Assembly (NCBI GenBank): GCA_022315425.1
Contig: JAIUPT010000020.1
Location: 2,154,414 to 2,218,413 of the forward strand
Source of the DNA: Pseudevernia furfuracea
Lineage: Eukaryota; Ascomycota; Lecanoromycetes; Lecanorales; Parmeliaceae
Direction of reading: 5' to 3'
Length of the DNA stretch: 64,000 nucleotides
The notes beneath the pieces were generated by a model. It was not told where the DNA came from, did no database searches, and saw only the letters and a program-made list of their open reading frames with translations. The position numbers were made by a program, and so were the translations under genes. Each line of letters starts with the position of its first letter. The stretch's first letter is position 1. Positions 11,480 to 21,571 of the stretch are shown one piece after another.

Positions 11480-12259
11480 TTGACGAGCTTGAGGGACCCG
11501 GAGATGCGCAACCTTCCAACAAGTATAACATTGAATAGCAGATGTGGGATGATAGGCCTTTCAGTCAGTATTTCTATGACTCCGGTTCCGGTGAAGGCAG
11601 AAATCGATGCGCTTCAACTCTTTTAGTCGTTACTACTCGATTTGTGGACGAGTGGTTAACAGGAGGATGATCCAGACCAGGGGGAAGTCTGTTTTATCTA
11701 GTACTCCAGTGGTCGCTTTTCCCTTTGGAATTTTTTAGTGGTGGAAGCGCCATGAATTCTTGGCGCCGTCCATCTGCGCGAGCATGCCAAGACTCACCCT
11801 CAGCCAATCAATCGCTCTGCCGAAATCCTCTCTCTGAATTTGTTTCACATTGTACGTTGCATATGCAATCCCATTGTCCAACGCTTTCGTTCAAGTTTCC
11901 AGATGTTAAGATGTTATTGTGGATCATTCATTGTCGCTTTAGAATTTTGCCTTCACAACGGTTTTGTCGCAGCGCCTCCCTTTTGATGAGGACAATTGTT
12001 TTTGCTCTTTGAGACTGTCCATTTCTCATTGTTCTCTTATTGTTAACACAATGTTTTCGTGTCTGTTCACTTATATTGTACATATTTCTATGCCTTGATG
12101 GCAAAGGTCATTTCTACCTTTAAATCATTCTTTACACCCTTTGACTTTCTTCCTTGACCGTCCCGATAAACCACACGCCTGCGACGGATATATACCCAAC
12201 CAAATTTAACACCGCAGCTTACATTCTCCGCAATCGAACACCTCGAGTTTTGTTTCAGC
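11480..12259. other. Intergenic region, no gene seen
   Basis: T-rich, with several short frames lacking motifs. It probably contains the 3' end of the oxygenase transcript and the promoter of the GH16 gene. Confidence 0.45.
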
Positions 12260-13261
12260 ATGCATTCTTACCCATTTACCAGCCTCTTCGCCCTCACAAC
12301 CCTCCTCCGCGTGAGCATAGCCGGCTATGTACTTATTGACAGTTACGAACGCGATAATTTCTTCGACGCTTTCACGCCCTTCACGGAAACGGATCCCACA
12401 GCTGGATTCGTGCAATATCTCGACTATGCAGCCGCAATGCAGAACAAGATGATAGGTGCCGTCGGCAATTACGGCAACGCCACCTACATGGGCGTCGACT
12501 ACAACACCACCTCAGATACTGGCCGCCAAAGCGTCCGTATTACCTCTAAGAAAGCTTTCAACAAAGGGCTCTTTCTGGCTGACATTGCCCATATGCCTGG
12601 TGGTATCTGTGGTGTTTGGCCTGCTTTCTGGCTCGTAGGGCCCAACTGGCCATCGATGGGTGAAATTGATATCATCGAAGGCGTCAACGGCGCTACGACT
12701 AATACGATGACACTCCACACCTCCAGCGGCTGCTCCATACAGAAGTCGGGCATGTCCGGCACCGCAAACTACACGGACTGCGATACCAATGCCCCGGAGC
12801 AGCCCAAGAACCAAGGCTGCGGCGTCTTATCAACCGATACCTCCAACTTCGGCGCCGGCTTCAACGCCATCGGTGGCGGCGTCTACGCGACGGAATGGAC
12901 CAGCGACGCAATCTCTATATGGTTCTTCCCGCGCAATTCAATCCCGGCAGACATCACAGCCAGTACCCCCGACAAGACCAAATGGGGCACGCCCCTCGCG
13001 AATTACGCAGGAAATTGCAACATCGATAGCCATTTCCAGAACATGAATATCGTCTTTGATACTACGTTCTGTGGGGCGTGGGCTGGACAGGTGTGGACTC
13101 AGAGCAGTTGTAAAGAGAAGGCGGATACTTGTGAGGCCTATGTCCAGGAGAATGCGAGCGTCTTTGTGGACGCTTTTTGGCTTGTCAACTCTGTGAGGGT
13201 TTACCAGGAGGGGAGTGGAGGGAACAGAAAGAGAGGGTTGAGGAGGGAGGTGGGGGAGTAG
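12260..13261 (+). CDS. Secreted GH16 endo-1,3(4)-beta-glucanase
   Basis: Intronless, 333 aa. A signal peptide of about 21 residues (hydrophobic ALTTLL core, ending near SIAG) precedes the GH16 domain. The catalytic signature GEIDIIEG is intact: nucleophile E135, D137 and acid/base E140, numbered from the ATG. Upstream aromatic residues (GVWPAFWLVG, residues 118-127) form the usual substrate cleft. Enzymes of this subgroup cleave mixed-linked or beta-1,3-glucans, either in plant or fungal walls or in self-wall remodelling. No cellulose-binding module or GPI signal is seen; the C-terminus is basic (RKRGLRRE). Several NxT/S sites suggest glycosylation. Confidence 0.92.
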   Translation: MHSYPFTSLFALTTLLRVSIAGYVLIDSYERDNFFDAFTPFTETDPTAGFVQYLDYAAAMQNKMIGAVGNYGNATYMGVDYNTTSDTGRQSVRITSKKAFNKGLFLADIAHMPGGICGVWPAFWLVGPNWPSMGEIDIIEGVNGATTNTMTLHTSSGCSIQKSGMSGTANYTDCDTNAPEQPKNQGCGVLSTDTSNFGAGFNAIGGGVYATEWTSDAISIWFFPRNSIPADITASTPDKTKWGTPLANYAGNCNIDSHFQNMNIVFDTTFCGAWAGQVWTQSSCKEKADTCEAYVQENASVFVDAFWLVNSVRVYQEGSGGNRKRGLRREVGE

Positions 13262-14625
13262 GAGTGTGCTTGGGTTAAGAGGTGGAGGAGATGGTAAATT
13301 GTATAGACTTTGTGTGTGATTCATGTTTGGTGCTGGACCACTGGACATTTATATCTTCATTGGAAATGAATTTGCGTGCCCTAGCAAATACTTGTCGTCC
13401 AAAGGGACTTTCATTTCCCGTGCCCCTGGTCAACATTTGACGCTAACCTCGAGGCACAAGAGCTGTGTCGCAATACGTTCCCAGCCTCTGAAGTCACCGC
13501 AGGAATCACTTTATGAAAGCAGCTACGGCGTATCCTGCTAATCCTATCAAGCTGTATTACATATGGCTCGCCAAAACCAGAATGCTCCAGCTCTCTATGG
13601 ACCACACCAGACTGAGGCCCCGCAGCTGAAACCTTCCACAAGCACCGCAGAGACTGCTTCATGATCCGCCTGAAGGAATACTCCATAAGCAAGTAGCAAA
13701 CACCACCATTATGACTGAGACTTGGAAATACCTTTCGAAGGACAAAGCAACTTAAGTCAACTAACGCATGCTCTCATCGATAGACATCTACAATCGATCG
13801 AGAAAAGCTTCTTCAGCAAGTGAGACGTTGGACGTAGGGCTTTATTGCTGTGGCATGGCTGGTTGCTCGGGCATGAGTGATTGTGATAGGCCCGATTGAC
13901 TGCTGCTACGTGGTTGGCCGCGCGGGTATCAAAGACTGTGATATGATCGATGGACCGCTGGGATACGGCTGGTTGATCCGATACAAGTGGCTGCTCGACT
14001 GGGAAGGATGACCGCTCCGGTACGAAGAACTGCTGTAACACGGACTCTGGAAGCACTGACTGCTCTGGCACGACAGGCTGCTGTGGTGCGAGAAGCTGCT
14101 GGTGTACGACAGGCTGTAGCAGGACTGGCTGCTATGGTAGAGCTGGCTACATCGGTCGCCCGGTCTCAAAACCCTCAACACCGGGACTGGAACTTTTCGC
14201 ACAACAGACTCGTGAAGGTGGCGATGGTTTGCTGAGACGAGAGTAGCTCTCGCCCTAATCTGTAGCGTCGTCATGAAGGAAGGAGCACACCAAGCCAATC
14301 AAAATGTTGCTTTCAAGTATGCCCGTGGACAGAGATCCTGGTATGAAATCGCTTCAGCTACTGCTTACCTGGAATCGTACCATCGCCATAAAAGAAATCA
14401 CAGCTGGTGTATTGAGGACGGGTCTGTCTTTTCTCCATGAATGCCTGTGGGGTACTAATTTATGTGAAAGCTTCGGATTCTGAATATTGGGGGGCCTCTT
14501 TTTCAGCTCCTCATCATTGTTCTTGTTGTCGCTGTATGAAGTTTCTAGACTCCCACCGGCTCACCCCTTGTTTTTAGCTAGTTTTTGTAGGATCTTAAGC
14601 AAGATTCCAGGTTTTCTACCATAAG
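13262..14625. other. Gene-poor stretch with decayed Gln/Pro-rich coding-like remnant
   Basis: No intact gene. On the minus strand, between about 14135 and 13880, one frame reads as a Gln-Pro-Val-rich repeat (QPV.., QQLL, PEQSV, PVEQPL) but is cut by a stop just upstream (near 14137) and loses character downstream. This could be a relic of a low-complexity protein or chance translation of a GCTGCT-type repeat. Confidence 0.35.
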
Positions 14626-14758
14626 TGTTAGAAATAGTGGCAAACAGCCCTACGATACTAGTGGCTTGGCACTCCGCACACTTCATGTATTCTACCTCCC
14701 TAGATAGACACTCTCTAGTCCACTCAATATCAGTCGTCTAGACCCTCTTTATTCAACA
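14626..14758 (+). repeat. Left LTR
   Basis: Begins TGTTAGAAATAG and ends TTTATTCAACA; the first 129 bp match the right LTR. It is preceded by ACCATAAG, which also follows the right LTR. Confidence 0.75.
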
Positions 14759-14837
14759 GGTTATGAGGCCCGGTTGCCTTACCAGCTTCTAGGGAGTGAC
14801 TCCGTGCCGCTTAACAGGACGAACACGATATCCGTTA

Positions 14838-14922
14838 GCCGAAGGAGGAGTGCTACTAACTAACAATTCCTGAGCCTGCTAGGCATTACCGACTATCCGA
14901 CCGTCGACCGAAGGAGGAGTGC
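14838..14922 (+). repeat. Tandem 21-bp duplication inside the LTR element
   Basis: CCGAAGGAGGAGTGCTACTAA occurs twice, about 61 bp apart, in the element's leader just after the presumed primer-binding region. No function is evident. Confidence 0.7.
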
Positions 14923-15266
14923 TACTAATCGACGTGAGTTGAGAAGGTCAAAAGGGAGTAAATCAGATCCTTCCTTGTCAACTAAGGTTGGCGAAGCCTG
15001 TATGTGGTAATGGCATCTTTGGGAGCAAACATCAGACACAGATACTTCCTCGCTCACCACGAAAGCTCGCTGTTAGGCAGGGGGCAGCACGAATCATCAT
15101 CATCACCGAATAGTGAGCCTGCTACAAAGGCAGTCAATCGTACGACCTCTTTACTGAGCATTTCGGCAACACACATAGTGAGCCTGCTATCAAATGGCAC
15201 ATTCGATTCATACACTCTCTACGGGAATGGCAAGAGCTTGAAACGCACAGGGCAAATCTACAGTGC

Positions 15267-15710
15267 ATGAATTCACCAGACTGTCATGGTGTTGAGGAGA
15301 ATAACACACATACATGCGATTCCTTCGATTCTTTCCTTGATGAGACACGGCTGGATACTCAGTCAGAGGAAGTGATATCTGAGCAGAGAAAGTCATGGAC
15401 TGAGCACTCTGGAGTAGAGGGAGCAGAGGGAGTCATTGAACTAAGCACTCTGGAGCAGGGGGAGTCACCGTGCAGAATACTCGCCTATCCATTTCGAAAT
15501 GACTCAAATCCTTCAGAAACGACATCAGACTTATCGATAAGCTTCATACCTCACTATTCTACATGCAATCTTCTCACTGATTCGATATCAGCATTCTTCA
15601 GCTCAGGAGTCTCTTTCTCGACAACCACTTCATCAATTCTTATCATTGACGACTCCGAAAGATCGTCTACACAGTCACTACCTTCGAGTCATATCCTCAT
15701 GCGATTTTGA
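15267..15710 (+). other. Open frame of 147 codons inside the LTR element, unknown
   Basis: The longest open frame in the interior: acidic in its first half and Ser/Thr-rich in its second. It contains no retroviral motif. An upstream 88-codon frame (15004-15270) overlaps its start. It could be a relic of the parent polyprotein's linker region or non-coding. Confidence 0.25.
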
Positions 15711-15758
15711 TGTTGCTGTCGCCACTGGTGATGTGGCTAGATGCTGTTTGAGGGGGAG

Positions 15759-15887
15759 TGTTAGAAATAGTGGCAAACAGCCCTACGATACTAGTGGCTT
15801 GGCACTCCGCACACTTCATGTATTCTACCTCCCTAGATAGACACTCTCTAGTCCACTCAATATCAGTCGTCTAGACCCTCTTTATTC
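15759..15887 (+). repeat. Right LTR
   Basis: 129 bp matching the left LTR, preceded by the polypurine tract. The last bases (AACA) present in the left copy are missing; TACCATAAG follows instead. Confidence 0.75.
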
Positions 15888-16436
15888 TACCATAAGGTAT
15901 GAAGAGGAACTTTTCTTAGGGCTGAAATGTATTGTGGGGTGCCACCCAGGTGCCGCTCGGCCTTGAACTACCGGTCAATCAACGGTTGAAACCAGTTGCC
16001 CAAGGATACGTGAAAGTGATACATAAGGCAGCATCAGGTAGCTTACAACAACAACACTTTTCACGTCGGCGACCTCGTATTGGGCTCTACGCCTGCTTTG
16101 AATCGTTGTGTTACAATCTTTGATGGAGAAGGTCTGTTTCGTACTCAGCGATTCTTGCTAGGCGTCGCAGGCCTGGTCGTTGATTGGTTTTCTTGCTAGA
16201 TGCCTTTTAGGTGCGAAACTTATCTGTTTCACTCAAGTTCCACAGAAGAAGCCGTGGACGTCGCACACAGCTTCGCTGATTGTATTATCGGATGCATCTA
16301 AGCATGAAACGTCTTTGTTTCACTCATCGTTTAGAGGAGACCTGATCAGTATACTTCGTCATTTCCCTCCATCTTCTTCTTCTTAGCAAAACTTTGAAAG
16401 AATTCTGCATTCCGCTTTTCATAAATTTCTGTCTCA
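15888..16436. other. Intergenic region, no gene seen
   Basis: Flank of the LTR element up to the aspartic protease. Reading frames are short and broken. CTT repeats occur near 16370-16386. Confidence 0.4.
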
Positions 16437-17680
16437 ATGATGTTCAGAATCTGTTCGATTCTGGCTGTGCTGGTCATAGCCCCCTTGATTGAAGCGCTAG
16501 GTTTATGTGTTGACGGCGTTGGATGCCTCCATTCTCCTGGGCAATCACCCAAAGGTGATAGGCTGGTTGATATCTCGTTCAACCCAGTGCAACCGGTTGG
16601 AATGGTCACAGTGGGAACAAAGTTCAATCAGAGCTTTGGAGCCATATTCGACACAGGTAAGCACTCGGCGGTCTTGCCTAGCAGACCAAAAGTCATTGCC
16701 GCTGACCAATCTAGGCTCCTACCAAAATTGGTTCACGACGACCGGTATCGCTGGCTACGCCGAAACGGGGAAGCCTCTCCACTACAACGAATCTATCTCA
16801 TACGCTGGCAACTTTTCGGTAGAGGGACCGGTGTACACGGATGACGTTACTTTCGATGGCTTTACCGCAAAGGATATTCGTGTGATGGGAGTCCATAGTC
16901 CAAACTACATCGACGCAATAGTGGGTATGGGATACTGGACAGAATCGAACACAGGAACTGCGGGATTTTTTGAGACCTTGATCAAACAGAAGTCCGTATC
17001 AACGACGGAGTTCGGGTACTACCTTGGCCGAACAAACGCCACAGAGGAAAGTTCGCTTACCCTCGGTGGTCATGACTCCACTAAATACACTGGTGATCTT
17101 GTATCGGTCCCAGTCATTAAGCAAGGCTTTTGGAGCATTGATATCGACGGATATTCCGTCAATGGTAAAATGCTGAACTCGACCACTCCTGTTGGTTTGT
17201 TGTCCCAGCCTTTCTTTTCTTGATCTCTAGCTCTCATCGATGTTCCTTCACAAACCATACAGCGCTGATATCGTACTCACAGATATCACACCCAATCCTC
17301 CAATCGTCGACACAGGCAATCCCTTTGTCTTCGCTCCTCACAACGCCGCCGTCGCTATTCACTCCGCGATCCCTGGCGCCGTCCTGGCTGACGATACGGG
17401 TAACGTTTGGAAGTTCCCCTGCAACACCTCAGAAATCTACATGCCCACTCTCATTCTCTCAGGCACCAGTCTCTCTATCGCACCCGAAGATTTCAACATG
17501 GGCTCTACTCTCGGTGACGGAATGTGCCAGTCCGCTATTCGTAGCTCCCCGACGCTGGGATGGGTTCTGGGTTCCCCTTGGCTCATGAGCTATTATACGG
17601 TTTTTGATTGGGGCGCGCCGACGAAGGGGAACGAGGTGGGGAAAGGGACGTCCGTCAAGTTTGCGTTAGCGGTGCATTAG
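16437..17680 (+). CDS. Secreted pepsin-like aspartic protease (family A1)
   Basis: Three exons: 16437-16656, 16715-17198 and 17263-17680, giving 373 aa. The start ATG-ATG is followed by a signal peptide (about 21 residues, core ILAVLVIAPLIEAL). The first active-site motif FDTGS is split by intron 1 (DTG|S restored by splicing). The second is VDTGN, where most A1 enzymes have DTG[TS]. ID-G-WT-type features are recognisable (YIDAIVGMGY, WSIDIDGYSV), and the C-terminus GWVLGSPWLMSYYTVFD is typical. The second intron (17199-17262) is the least certain: its donor GTTGTC was chosen because it keeps the frame; alternative junctions would change a few residues before ADIVLTD. The protein is probably secreted and degrades proteins at acid pH. 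Confidence 0.8.
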
Positions 17681-18322
17681 CCTGTGAGGAGTACCGCGGA
17701 TGATCTGCGGTCGGGGGCCTTGTCGATATTAATAAAGCTAGGAGAAAGATAGAAGCTTGCGGCGTTGTACTCTAGGCTATGATTTCAACGACCCGGATAT
17801 TTTCAGGCTTGCAGCGACCTATAATTCTTGAGATGCTAGGTATGAAGCTGGTCAAACTGTCAGAGTTATGATACAATTTATAGATCGCTTGCAATAGTCT
17901 ATCTCAGTACTCTTCTGAGCCTTTTATTATACCCCCAAGGAACTACTTATACTACCTCAAACGGGGGCAGAGACGAGGCTGAGAATCATATTTTGACACA
18001 TATGTATTATCTCTACCCCATCGACCGAAGCCCATTTGCAATGTGCAATCTGAGAAGAGATCTCTTTTCTAGAGCATTCATTTGAGGGGATGCATGTGTT
18101 GTGTAAGAGTGCACTATGGCATCTGCGTCGAGTCACTGGCGTAGACTTATATAGAACTTCAGTATACACAAACATTGGTGCATCACTTCAAGAGCGGCAG
18201 CTGCCTATAAACGTTAGAAGACCACAAGACGTAGTAGACAGAAGACGCGTTAGATACCCAGGTCCTACAAAAGAAAGCAGCATCCTTCCTCATCAAACAA
18301 ACCCTCATCTTTCTCCCCACTC
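17681..18322. other. Intergenic region between converging genes
   Basis: No gene is supportable between the 3' ends of the aspartic protease and the alpha/beta hydrolase. Short frames only. Confidence 0.45.
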
Positions 18323-19099
18323 TTACACCTCTCCAGCTGCTTTCCTCACAAAATCGACCACCCGCTCAGGCTGACTCAAAACAACCATATGCCCCGCATC
18401 GCAGCTCTCCGTCTCCGCCTCTGCCATAGCAGCAATCTGATGCTGGATCTCAATCGGGATGATCCGGTCCTGCGTACAGCAAAGATAGACGCTGGGGATG
18501 TCCTTCCAGGCACAGTAGCTGACGTGAATACTGTCGTTGTACGTCGCAGGTTGCCAGGACAGCTCTCGGGCGCGCTTCTCCGCTTCGGCGGCGGGGAAGT
18601 CGTGGAAGAAGGTCGAGAGCGGAGAACGGCAGTCCATTCGATCGCCCTGGTTTCGGTGAGCCCCTTAACTGTTGATGATGGGCTAGCCTTTAAAGTGAAC
18701 TACCGTTGTTTCGAAGAACGGCGGCTGCGGATGGTCGGAATCTTGCGGAAGGAGCGCCCCGCACAGATATGCAAGCTTCCTCACCCCACCTGCTTCCCCT
18801 CGTTCTTTCCGGTGAGAGAGACCAAGATCTTTGATTGCTTGTGAACCGATGAATGCGCCGGCGGAATGCATGATGAAGATTATCTCTTTGCCTTCATTCA
18901 CCAATTTTTCGACCGAGTCTCGGATGGCGTTGACGTCGTCGAGGAAGGTCTTGACGTGTGGAGGACTGGTACCTGTGCTGGTGAGTGGAATCACGACGGT
19001 TGGGTAGTTGTGTTCTGCGTCGAGGATGTTCACGACTTTGGAGAAGGCTGTTGGGCCCTCCCAGAGTCCGGGGATGAAGACGAGAGTAGGTTTGGACAT
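18323..19099 (-). CDS. Alpha/beta hydrolase (esterase-like), 239 aa
   Basis: Two exons: 19099-18704 and 18646-18323. The start is MSKPTLVFIPGLWEG, the typical first strand and oxyanion loop of small fungal hydrolases. The nucleophile elbow reads IMHSAG (Ser in a variant G-x-S-x-G with His before Ser and Gly two after). The acid is likely the Asp in CTQDRIIP and the catalytic His lies in CDAGHMVVLSQP. The family covers esterases and hydrolases of small acyl or methyl esters; the substrate is unknown. The intron (57 bp) removes an in-frame stop. It is isolated from other metabolic genes. Confidence 0.82.
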
Positions 19100-21571
19100 C
19101 ACGAATAAATGATTTCTGTTACTGCAGGGAAGAGAAGCTCAGGAGTGATGAGTCTAATCTACGGCTGACGTGAGATTAGTCGGCTAGTGCCCCGCATTGA
19201 AATTGGATCTTTGAAACGATGAGCATTAAACCCACCCTATAACCTATCTAGCAGACCTTTAAAATCAGTCGGCGACCAAGTGCGACATAGCCATCAGGAG
19301 TGCCACGTCAAAGGTCTTGCCAACAGTGCAAAAAGCTTTGGAAGCAATGAGGTTGTTGTTGTTAGTGTTGTCGGTGTTGTTGTCGTTGACTAGTGAGTGG
19401 TGACTGTCACCATATTCTCGCATGTGAAGAAAGTGCCAAGCTACTAAGTGAGGTGATTATGATCACAACACAAACGTCAATATGACACCAGCAGTCATTG
19501 CAAAGTGATGTATAGACATGGACGACTCTCTTCGGATGTGAAAGGTGGAGTATAAATCAGGATTCGTGGAATTTGTCAAAAAGAACGTTCTATCCTGGTG
19601 ATCTATCGGATGGGCACATATTTCTGGCAGTATCTTCCCGTGGCGCGATGATTATTTCTAGGTTCTACCAGGCCTAAACGCGAAGCCAATACAACAATAG
19701 GTTAACGAAGATGTGCAAAGAAGATGCTGTAGAATCTACCCAATTAAGTTTCAATCTTGGGAGCAAGAAGTGTAACAACTAGCTGGTACTGTCCTGCAAA
19801 GTCGGGCTCGAGCGCTCTAGCAGTTACCACAAGACGCTTTTTTCTTCCTAAACCATCAACAAGCGCTGTCATTGCTAGTAGGTAGAAGTTAATCGAAAAG
19901 AAAAGGGAGTGTGGTTCGCAACCTGGAGGAAAGCTCAAGGGAATTCGTCCTATGGATCCTTCAACCGCGCTTCTCAGCGACATTTCTTCCGTCATTCCAC
20001 ATAATCTCAAGCACTCGCCTGCTATTTCCAGGGTAACTGCCGCTCCCGTGACTTGATCGAACCTACTCGACAAGAGGGGTGGTGGGGGGAATTTCGTGCG
20101 AAAAGTGTCTCCGGTGCTGGTAGTTTCCAAGATATTCCGAGTCAATGAAGTTCACTAGTAGCGTGCATGGTAAGTGTCGCATTCAGCTACTCCACAAGGT
20201 CTGTACTTCTCAAAGGCTACAGTGAATGAATGATAGGAAGCATGTAGATCTATGGACGGGGCCTATGGGTATAAGACTCCATAGCCAACAAAGAATGATC
20301 TTACAAACATCGGATGAAAGAACACATGCATGGAAGACGCTAGAAGATGCATAGAATGATCTAGACACTTCCAACGGTACTCAACTACGCTTCCATACCT
20401 TCTAACAAACACGTCTCTATTCTGGTAGATTTCGTGACGTGCTTGATGATGGACCTTCAACTCCGTCAGCAAAGAATATCGATGTAGGTTCCTTGGAGTT
20501 TGAAATTGTGACGAGTCGTCTAAGGAGTTCAAATCTTCAGCCTCTTTAGATTAAATGGCTAATTCCGAGGAACATTGGGTACTAACTTCGAGCTTCTGGC
20601 AGCTTGAGGTCTTTGGAGAAGGTTAGCCAAATCTGTCAGACCTCGATCACGCATGACAACCCTTCGAATGCTCTTTGGAAGAGCCCACCATACAGCTCTA
20701 CAACGCTGAAGCGAACTCTAATACCGGTAGACAGCCTCATCTCAAGAGAGATTGACAGCGAGACATTTCAAGATGTTCTGCTTAGTCTGTTAGGGGAGTT
20801 ATAGCTCGAGCAAACGCATGAATTGGGCTGAAGATGCGGATTCCAAGCTGCCACCTCGGCTCGTCAGATACCGCAACCAGCAGCAACAAACCACCCCTAC
20901 AGTCTACCAACCGCGACTCAAGCGTGTGGTTGGTTATATCACAGATCCAGAGAAGGTTCCAGCAACTTGACAGAAGCTTTTCTGGATGAGGAGAACAGAA
21001 CAGTCGGTCTAGCGTTCGAGAAAGTCGGCGTCGGAGTGACACCATATGGCGAACGACTCAATCAAGCTGATTTAGGGCCACCACGGGTTACCTTGTAGCG
21101 TTGTTGCCTCTTCGAGCATTCTCCTTCCTACAGCAATGAGATGATTTTGTCTCCATCCGTGCGTGAGGAAAATCGTCTGGGGAGATCTCGACGCGATCTT
21201 AATAATCCATCTTGTCTTGACGCATCTCCACGACAAGATTCCCGGAACTGAATAGTCCCGCAAGTTGTTTTTTGTAAGTACCCTTTCAAGAGTAGAAGTT
21301 TAGAAGGGCAACTTTTGCGCTATCGCGTACAAAGAGCTTTTCTTGTCCCGCCGTCATTATTATGCACATAAGCGTTCTTGCGATTCCCATCAACCCACTG
21401 CCGCATGCTCATTTCGCCAATGTGCTAGGTCAGAGTTTACTCTGCAAAAGCCATTTATGCACGAAGGGTCGGACTCCTTCCTGAATCTCGGAGGATTGTC
21501 CCACCATGTACATCTAAAGGAAAAAACAAGACTTGTTTCCGTCGAAGTGTGGCGCTAAGAAGCAATAGAAC
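19100..21571. other. 2.5 kb gene-poor region
   Basis: No gene is supportable. A minus-strand frame of 133 codons (20145-19744) has no ATG near its start and no motif. Others near 20263-20532 and 20782-21045 are similar. A GTTGTT-type repeat lies near 19349-19386. Confidence 0.4.

Larger units (their letters stand above)
14626..15887 (+). mobile_element. Non-autonomous LTR retroelement with identical LTRs
   Basis: Two direct repeats of 129 bp (14626-14754 and 15759-15887), which I read as identical, bound a 1 kb interior. Each starts TGTTAGAA; the left copy continues to TTCAACA, giving the expected TG...CA ends with short inverted termini. A purine tract (GAGGGGGAG) sits directly before the right LTR, as a polypurine tract should, which also sets the orientation as plus. 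The interior has no reverse transcriptase, integrase or protease motif, so the element must be mobilised in trans. Identical LTRs imply a recent insertion. Small LTRs and termini suggest a Ty1/copia-type parent, but that is inference. Confidence 0.75.

Noticed and set aside
19744..20145. Minus-strand 133-codon frame as a small gene
   Set aside because: It has no ATG at its beginning, no recognisable motif and no splice-consistent neighbours.
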